Assembly: GCA_041628615.1 (NCBI GenBank)
Contig: JBFKOW010000111.1
Coordinates: forward strand, 1-12,213
Origin: JAMWZF01 sp041628615
Lineage (GTDB): Bacteria; Pseudomonadota; Alphaproteobacteria; Rhodobacterales; Rhodobacteraceae
Direction: 5' to 3'
DNA: 12,213 nucleotides
The first letter of the stretch is position 1, and the number at the start of each line of letters is the position of its first letter. A program made the translations under genes and the position numbers. A model generated the notes under the pieces. The model was given only the letters and a program-made list of their open reading frames with translations, searched no databases and was not told the DNA's origin. Of this stretch, positions 6,327 through 12,213 are shown one piece after another.

Positions 6327-7202
6327 GTGACAGCCGCACCGCAGCCCGAAAACGACACCGCCGACCCGGCCCGCCGCGCCGCACCGGACGGCCCCGACGG
6401 CATGGCGCGGCTGCTCGAGATCATGCGCCGGCTGCGCGACCCCGAGACCGGCTGTCCCTGGGACATCGAGCAGAGCTTCGCCACCATCGCCCCCTACACC
6501 ATCGAGGAAGCCTACGAGGTCGCCGACGCCATCGACCGCAGCGCCTGGGACGACCTGAAGGGCGAGTTGGGCGACCTGCTGTTCCAGTCCGTGTTCCATG
6601 CCCGCATGGCCGAGGAGGCCGGCCTGTTCAGCTTCGACGAGGTCGCCCACGGCATGGCCGACAAGATGATCGACCGCCACCCCCATGTCTTCGGCACCGA
6701 GAGCCGCGACAAGTCCGCCGCCCAGCAGACCCGCGACTGGGAGGCGATCAAGGCCACCGAACGCGCCGCAAGGGCCCAGGAGCGGGTCCTCGACGGGGTC
6801 GCGGTCGGGTTGCCGGCGCTGCTGCGGGCCGTGAAGCTGCAGAAGCGCGCCGCCCGCGTCGGCTTCGACTGGCCGCAGACCGCGCAGGTTCTCGACAAGC
6901 TGACCGAGGAGGCCCGCGAACTGGTCGCCGCCCGGGACCGGATGAGCCATGACGAGATCGAGGACGAGATCGGCGACCTGCTTTTCGTGATCGCCAACCT
7001 CGCCCGCCACCTCGGCGTCGACCCGGAGCAGGCCCTGCGCCGGACCAATGGCAAGTTCGTGCGCCGTTTCAATGCGGTCGAGGCCGCTCTTCACGCGGCG
7101 GGACGGCGGCCCGAGGACGCGACACTCGACGAGATGGACGCCCTCTGGGATGCCGCGAAGGCCGCCGAACGGCGCGCGCCGCCCGCCTCCGGGGACCGCT
7201 GA
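6327..7202 (+). CDS. mazG: Nucleoside triphosphate pyrophosphohydrolase MazG
   Basis: MazG hydrolyses NTPs and dNTPs, especially non-canonical ones, to monophosphate and pyrophosphate. In E. coli it also affects (p)ppGpp-dependent survival. The 291 residues contain the usual tandem all-alpha domains. The first has GCPWDIEQSFATIAPYTIEEAYE (42-64) and GELGDLLFQSVFHA (79-92). The second has the metal-binding EEARE (194-198) and EDEIGDLLFVIANLARHL (212-229). HPHVFG (118-123) and DWEAIKATER are family signatures. The GTG at 6327 is preferred because GAGGAAA lies just upstream. The first in-frame ATG, at 6402, would leave no ribosome site and cut close to the conserved domain. The extra 25 N-terminal residues (MTAAPQPEND...) are low-complexity. 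Only 62 bases separate it from the divergent M20D gene, so the two promoters must share that space; I could not identify them. Confidence 0.94.
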   Translation: MTAAPQPENDTADPARRAAPDGPDGMARLLEIMRRLRDPETGCPWDIEQSFATIAPYTIEEAYEVADAIDRSAWDDLKGELGDLLFQSVFHARMAEEAGLFSFDEVAHGMADKMIDRHPHVFGTESRDKSAAQQTRDWEAIKATERAARAQERVLDGVAVGLPALLRAVKLQKRAARVGFDWPQTAQVLDKLTEEARELVAARDRMSHDEIEDEIGDLLFVIANLARHLGVDPEQALRRTNGKFVRRFNAVEAALHAAGRRPEDATLDEMDALWDAAKAAERRAPPASGDR

Positions 7203-7270
7203 CCTGACTGGGACAGCCTGCCGCAGCGCAGCATCGTTGCCGGCCGGTGCGCGCCGCCTATTTCCGACCC

Positions 7271-7522
7271 ATGAGCATCCTGACCCCGATCCCTCCCGCC
7301 ACGTCCTTGCCCCTGCGCCTGTTGTTCGCCGTTCCGTTGCTGGGCTGGATCGCCCGCGACGTCGCCTTCGGCACGCAGGACAACGTCTGGTACGCGGCCA
7401 CGATCCTCGCCACGGTCTGGTTGTTCGCGATCCTCGAATTCGGGCTCGCGGCGATCGTGGTCCCCTATGTCTGTGCGGTGCCGGCAGCCTTCGCCGTGCT
7501 GATCCGCCTCGCCTGGGGTTAG
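7271..7522 (+). CDS. Small two-helix inner-membrane protein, function unknown
   Basis: This 83-residue hydrophobic protein starts MSILTPIPPATSLPLRLLFAVPLLGWIARDVAFG. One hydrophobic segment lies at about residues 15-27. A longer hydrophobic stretch, from about 40 to the end, may cross the membrane twice. The short loop between them is FGTQDNVWYAAT. I recall similar small membrane proteins in Rhodobacterales but cannot name a family. Neither the ATG at 7271 nor the in-frame GTG at 7247 has a clear ribosome-binding site. The ATG is preferred because the conserved-looking PIPPATSLPLRLLF follows directly. It lies 68 bases after mazG on the same strand and may be read through from it. It converges on the uup gene, with only 12 bases between the two stop codons. 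Confidence 0.7.
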   Translation: MSILTPIPPATSLPLRLLFAVPLLGWIARDVAFGTQDNVWYAATILATVWLFAILEFGLAAIVVPYVCAVPAAFAVLIRLAWG

Positions 7523-7534
7523 GGCCGAAGCCGG

Positions 7535-9373
<1,839 letters not shown>

Positions 9374-9404
9374 GCCGGGCACCTAGTCGGCGGGCACGGC
9401 ACAC

Positions 9405-10256
9405 TCAAGCCCCGTCTTCTTCGGACCCGAAATATCCCGGGGGAGTCGCCGCCCCGGCGGCGACGGGGGCAGCGCCCCCGACCGGACTGCGCCGGGCGGC
9501 CTGGCCCGACACGGCGCGCAACGCGCGGGCCCGGGCCGGAGGAACCGCCGCGATCTCGAGCCCGGTGAACACGTGCAGGGTGTTCAGGTCGCGGTCGATT
9601 ACCGCGTGATCCGACACCCAGCCGCCCATGGCGAGGTAGGTCTTCAGAAGCGGCGGCATCCGCCGCAGCGCGGCGCGCCGGTCCACCGGCCGCCCCCGCG
9701 GCGCGGCGAAGCGGACGACCTCCGGGGCCTTGATCCCCGGCCGCCAGCGCCGCGGCGCCAGATGGCCGGCGGCCAGCAGGTCGAAGGCCTCCCGATAGGC
9801 GTCGGGCCGGGTGCCGGGAAAGGACGCGCAGCCGAACATCATCTCGACCCCGGAGGAATCGACGAAGGCCGCCATCGCACCCCACGCGATTCGCAGGACA
9901 TCGGCCTCCCGCGCCTCGGGATGGACGCAGAACCGGCCCAGCTCGACCATCGGTCCGACGTAGGCGCGCAGGTGCTCCAGCCCGTAGAACTGGGCGGCGT
10001 AGGAGCGCCCGATCTGGTCGCCTCCCGGGATCGGCAGCAGACGGAAGGTGCAGACCGGGCCCTCGCGCCCGTCGGCCTCGACCAGGATGTGCCGGCAGAC
10101 CGGGTCGAAGGCGTCGCGGTCGAGCCGCCCGGGCCGCGCAGGGGCGCCCGCCGCCTCGAAGAAGCAGAGGTGCCGCAGCGCCTGCGCCGCCCTTAGGTCC
10201 GCCTCCCCGGCGGCGAAGCGCGCCGTGAACCGGCCCTTCCTCAGCATCCTGCCCAT
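9405..10256 (-). CDS. olsB: L-ornithine N(alpha)-acyltransferase OlsB
   Basis: OlsB transfers a 3-hydroxyacyl chain from acyl-ACP to the alpha-amino group of ornithine. The product, lyso-ornithine lipid, is then acylated by OlsA to give a phosphorus-free membrane lipid. The 283 residues form a GNAT-like fold. Family signatures are AQALRHLCFFEAAG (24-37), RDAFDPVCRHILVEA, GRSYAAQFYGLEHLRAYVGPMVELGRFCVHPEARE (83-117), MFGCASFPGTRPDAYREAFDLLAAGHLAP (140-168) and PPLLKTYLAMGGWVSDHAVIDRDLNTLHVFTGL. The last ~25 residues (from about 259) are encoded by a stem-loop repeat and look unlike the enzyme. The ATG at 10256 has GAGGGG upstream; an ATG at 10247 is a possible alternative. olsA is not beside it: uup follows after 31 bases. 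It is divergent from msrB. Confidence 0.9.
   Translation of the reverse strand: MGRMLRKGRFTARFAAGEADLRAAQALRHLCFFEAAGAPARPGRLDRDAFDPVCRHILVEADGREGPVCTFRLLPIPGGDQIGRSYAAQFYGLEHLRAYVGPMVELGRFCVHPEAREADVLRIAWGAMAAFVDSSGVEMMFGCASFPGTRPDAYREAFDLLAAGHLAPRRWRPGIKAPEVVRFAAPRGRPVDRRAALRRMPPLLKTYLAMGGWVSDHAVIDRDLNTLHVFTGLEIAAVPPARARALRAVSGQAARRSPVGGAAPVAAGAATPPGYFGSEEDGA
9408..9480 (-). repeat. GC-rich stem-loop repeat forming the 3' end of olsB
   Basis: Two perfect hairpins lie side by side: GGGGGC/GCCCCC (9465-9470/9474-9479, loop AGC) and GTCGCCGCC/GGCGGCGAC (9445-9453/9456-9464, loop CC). On the minus strand they are followed by TCCCCCGGGATATTTCGG and then CCGAAGAAGACGGGG, with the olsB stop just after. 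This order (G-run hairpin, second hairpin, CCCCCGGGATATTT, GAAGAAG) resembles a dispersed element I remember between genes in Rhodobacterales. No other copy is in the window, so the repeat status is from memory. Two strong stems at a gene end could also act in termination or mRNA stability before uup. Confidence 0.55.
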
Positions 10257-10258
10257 CC

Positions 10259-10287
10259 TTGGCCCCTCGCCCCTCCCGGACTAGATA
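10259..10287 (+). promoter_or_regulatory. Candidate promoter for msrB
   Basis: TTGGCC (10259-10264) and TAGATA (10282-10287) are separated by 17 bases, in the 62-base gap between the divergent olsB and msrB starts. Transcription from here would begin about 25 bases before the msrB start and keep its GGAGG (10304-10308). Both hexamers are only partial matches to the sigma70 consensus. Confidence 0.35.
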
Positions 10288-10318
10288 CGGGGTGAACCTG
10301 ACGGGAGGGTAGACACCC

Positions 10319-10720
10319 ATGGACAAGGTCATCAAGACGGATGCCGAATGGCGCGCGCAGCTGGGCGACCTCGCCTACAAGGTCACGCGCAGGCACGGCA
10401 CCGAACGGGCGGGAACCCATGACGATTTCCCGAAGGCGGCGGGCACCTTCCGGTGCGTCTGTTGCGGTGCGACGCTGTTCGACCAGTCCGACAAGTTCGA
10501 GAGCGGAACCGGATGGCCGTCGTTCACGCGGCCGATCGACGGCGTGGCGGGCGAGGCGGTGGGCGAGCAGGAGGACCGGTCGTTCTTCATGCGCCGGACC
10601 GAGGTGCACTGCAACCGGTGCAATGCCCATCTCGGGCATGTCTTTCCGGACGGCCCCCAGCCGACCGGGCTGCGCTACTGCATCAACGGCGTGGCTCTGA
10701 CCTACGAGCCGAAGACGTAG
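10319..10720 (+). CDS. msrB: Peptide-methionine (R)-S-oxide reductase MsrB
   Basis: MsrB reduces the R form of methionine sulfoxide in proteins, usually with thioredoxin as electron donor. The 133 residues make a complete single-domain, zinc-type MsrB. The zinc ligands are the pairs Cys46/Cys49 (FRCVCCG) and Cys98/Cys101 (HCNRCNAHLGHVF). The active-site stretch GTGWPSF (63-69) is present, and HLGHVFPDGP leads to the catalytic Cys121 in RYCINGVAL. The position that is the resolving cysteine in many MsrBs (SGCGWPSF) is threonine here (SGTGWPSF), so recycling must use another route. Cys48, inside the first zinc pair, is an extra cysteine. No signal peptide is seen, so it acts in the cytoplasm. 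The ATG at 10319 has GGAGG ten bases upstream. A double hairpin follows its stop codon directly. Confidence 0.95.
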   Translation: MDKVIKTDAEWRAQLGDLAYKVTRRHGTERAGTHDDFPKAAGTFRCVCCGATLFDQSDKFESGTGWPSFTRPIDGVAGEAVGEQEDRSFFMRRTEVHCNRCNAHLGHVFPDGPQPTGLRYCINGVALTYEPKT

Positions 10721-10768
10721 CCGATTTTCGACGAAAATCGGACATCCGGGTTTTCGTCGAAAACCCGG
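10721..10768. repeat. Pair of complementary palindromes, probable bidirectional terminator
   Basis: Starting right after the msrB stop, a 10-bp perfect stem (CCGATTTTCG 10721-10730, CGAAAATCGG 10732-10741) around a single A is followed by ACAT. A second, 11-bp stem comes next (CCGGGTTTTCG 10746-10756, CGAAAACCCGG 10758-10768) around a single T. The 13-base cores (TTTTCGACGAAAA and TTTTCGTCGAAAA) are exact reverse complements, so the two units can also pair with each other as one long hairpin. The element lies between convergent msrB and the reductase gene (stop at 10777), which suits termination in both directions. Its AT-rich cores stand out from the surrounding GC-rich DNA. Confidence 0.7.
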
Positions 10769-10776
10769 GCTCCGGC

Positions 10777-11826
10777 TCAGTAGGGCATCGGGTGGGCCCG
10801 GTGCGCCGCGTCGATCTCGGCGAGGATGTCGTCCGACAGGGTCACCCCGTCCCCGGCAAGGATCCGGTGCAGCTGGTTCAGCGTCGTCGCCCCGAAGATC
10901 GCCGAGACCGGGAACGGCCGGGTCCGGCACCATGCCAGGGCGAGGTGCACCGGGTCGATCCCGTGCCGACCGGCGATGTCGAGATAGGCCTGCACCGCCG
11001 GCAATACCCGGTCGGTCCGCCGCCCCCCCATCTCCGGGCCGATATCCATCCGGCTTCCCTTCGGCACCGCCCCGTCCTGGTACTTGCCGGTCAGGAACCC
11101 CGCCCCCAGCGGCGAGAAGGCGAGCAGCAGCACGTCCTCGTGGTGCGCCAGTTCGGCGAGGTCGGTGTCGAAGAACCGGCACAGCAAGGAATACTCGTTC
11201 TGGATCGAGGCCACCCGCGGCAGGCCCCGCGCCTCGGCGAGCCGCAGCCAAGCGGCGGTGCCCCAGGCGCTCTCGTTGGACAGGCCGAAGGCGCGGACCT
11301 TGCCGGCCTTCACCTGCGCGTCCATCGCCTCGAGCACCTCGTTCATGTGGTCCTCGACTTCGGCCCTCGACGGTTGCCTGCGCGGGTCGAAGGTCCAGTT
11401 CTGCCGGAACATGTAGGAGCCCCGGTTGGGCCAGTGGGTCTGGTAGAGGTCGATCCGGTCGGTCCGCAGCCGCCGCAGGGAGCCCTCCACCGCCTCGGCG
11501 ATGATCCGGCCGTCATAGCCTCGGCCCTCGCGGATGAAGCCGCCGTTGGCGCCCGACACCTTGGTCGCGATCACCCAGTCGTCCCGGCGCGACCCGGCCT
11601 TCGCCACCCAGTTGCCGATCGCCTCCTCGGTCATCCCGACCGTCTCGGCCGCCACCGGGTTCACCGGATACATCTCGGCGGTGTCGAGGAAGTTGATCCC
11701 GGCATCGAGCGCGGCGTCGATCTGGGCGTGGGCGTCGGCCTCCGGGGTATGGGTGCCGAATGTCATCGTCCCGAGGCACCAGTCGGTGACCTCGATGCCG
11801 GTGCGGCCAAGCGGTAGGGTCTTCAT
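10777..11826 (-). CDS. Aldo-keto reductase, Tas-like
   Basis: This is an NADP(H)-dependent oxidoreductase with a TIM-barrel fold. Its closest known relative by eye is E. coli Tas (346 residues); this protein has 349. Shared stretches include LGTMTFG (18-24), EADAHAQIDAALDAGINFLDTAEMYPV, GNWVAKAGSR, SIQNEYSLLCRFFD and GATTLNQL. The catalytic tetrad is visible as Asp48, Tyr53, Lys89 (IATKVSG) and His131 (YQTHWP). The natural substrate of Tas-type enzymes is not settled, and none is suggested here. The ATG at 11826 follows GGAG ten bases upstream. The frame is open for another 375 bases upstream, but that part is low-complexity and crosses the start of the divergent transporter gene. It converges on msrB across the double hairpin. 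Confidence 0.92.
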   Translation of the reverse strand: MKTLPLGRTGIEVTDWCLGTMTFGTHTPEADAHAQIDAALDAGINFLDTAEMYPVNPVAAETVGMTEEAIGNWVAKAGSRRDDWVIATKVSGANGGFIREGRGYDGRIIAEAVEGSLRRLRTDRIDLYQTHWPNRGSYMFRQNWTFDPRRQPSRAEVEDHMNEVLEAMDAQVKAGKVRAFGLSNESAWGTAAWLRLAEARGLPRVASIQNEYSLLCRFFDTDLAELAHHEDVLLLAFSPLGAGFLTGKYQDGAVPKGSRMDIGPEMGGRRTDRVLPAVQAYLDIAGRHGIDPVHLALAWCRTRPFPVSAIFGATTLNQLHRILAGDGVTLSDDILAEIDAAHRAHPMPY

Positions 11827-11857
11827 GCGGATGCGGCTCCTGTCCCTCGTTGCGCCG

Positions 11858-11886
11858 GACCTAGGGCCCTGACCCGGAAAGGGCAA
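11858..11886 (-). promoter_or_regulatory. Candidate promoter for the aldo-keto reductase gene
   Basis: On the minus strand TTGCCC (11886-11881) lies 17 bases before TAGGTC (11863-11858), about 30 bases upstream of the ATG. The spacing is ideal but the -10 is a poor match. The rest of the 168-base gap between the reductase and the divergent transporter (11827-11994) is GC-rich and shows nothing else I can support. Confidence 0.3.
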
Positions 11887-11994
11887 GTCCACCCCGGACC
11901 GACGCCCACCGCGAGGGCCGGCCCGGTTCCGTTTGCGACGCCGCCCGCCGCAGCCCGGCTGGACGACGCCGGCCCGCCGTGCCAGAGCGCCTCC

Positions 11995-12213
11995 ATGCGG
12001 ACCCTCCTGTCCTTCGCCGCGCTGTTCCTGTCCGTCGCGCTGCTCCAGCTCTCCTCGGGCGGGGTCGGCCCTCTCGACGCGCTGGCCGGGTTGGCGCTGG
12101 GCTTCTCGGCGGGCGAGATCGGGCTTCTCGGATCGGCGCATTTCGCCGGGTTCTTCGCCGGCTGCTGGTGGGCGCCGCGCCTGATGGGAACGGTCGGCCA
12201 TTCCCGCGCCTTC
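11995..12213 (+). CDS. MFS transporter, N-terminal fragment (cut by window edge)
   Basis: An open frame runs from the ATG at 11995 to the right edge, giving 73 residues with no stop. The first hydrophobic segment (about residues 4-19, LLSFAALFLSVALLQL) is followed by SSGGVGPLDALAGLALGFSAGEIGLLGSAHFAGFFAGCWWAPRLMGTVGHSRAF. A first helix, a short loop, a second helix with small residues, and a basic turn (PRLMGTVGHSR) form the usual start of a major facilitator superfamily protein. The turn corresponds to the conserved loop between helices 2 and 3. I recall similar MFS proteins in Rhodobacterales, but the substrate cannot be inferred. The ribosome-binding site is weak (AGAGC, about nine bases upstream). 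It is divergent from the aldo-keto reductase. Confidence 0.75.
   Translation, partial: MRTLLSFAALFLSVALLQLSSGGVGPLDALAGLALGFSAGEIGLLGSAHFAGFFAGCWWAPRLMGTVGHSRAF

Noticed and set aside
9374..9382. GTG at 9382 as the start of uup
   Set aside because: There is no ribosome-binding site before it, while the ATG at 9373 has AGGTG at a usable distance and gives the typical N-terminus.

Overview
The window is ordinary-looking chromosomal DNA of very high G+C content. It most likely comes from an alphaproteobacterium of the Rhodobacterales (Rhodobacteraceae/Paracoccaceae type). The reasons are a DUF4167 gene beside prmC-prfA, an ornithine-lipid acyltransferase (OlsB), a Uup-type ABC-F protein, and a GC-rich stem-loop element of a style I remember from Rhodobacterales intergenic regions. 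I see no phage, insertion sequence, CRISPR array, tRNA, rRNA, toxin-antitoxin pair or obvious defence system, and every gene looks intact apart from the two cut by the window edges.

Layout. At the left edge is the 3' part of rsmA (+), which converges on a DUF4167 gene (833-1366, -) with a hairpin between them. A 238-base gap follows, holding a palindromic candidate promoter and a long leader for the DUF4167 gene. Next comes a minus-strand run read from 6264 down to 1605: M20D amidohydrolase, agmatinase-family ureohydrolase, DUF1499 protein, prfA, prmC. The last four are separated by 30 bases or less, or overlap. Divergent from that run lie mazG and a small two-helix membrane protein (+). These converge on a uup-like ABC-F gene (7535-9373, -), which sits 31 bases downstream of olsB (-). 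Divergent from olsB is msrB (+), which converges on a Tas-like aldo-keto reductase (-) across a double hairpin. Divergent from that is the start of an MFS transporter (+), cut by the right edge.

The common theme is housekeeping. RsmA methylates 16S rRNA, RF1 (prfA) ends translation, PrmC methylates the GGQ glutamine of that RF1, and Uup belongs to a ribosome-associated ATPase family. MazG removes non-canonical NTPs and MsrB repairs oxidised methionine. OlsB makes the lyso form of ornithine lipid, a phosphorus-free membrane lipid. The M20D hydrolase and the ureohydrolase look like nitrogen catabolism enzymes.

I did not find a convincing new biological system. The points most worth a second look are small. 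The end of olsB runs through a stem-loop repeat that encodes its last ~25 residues. A pair of mutually complementary palindromes separates msrB from the reductase. PrmC carries an in-frame Pro-rich insertion just before its NPPY motif. MsrB lacks the usual resolving cysteine. A structured spacer with competing stems precedes the agmatinase gene.
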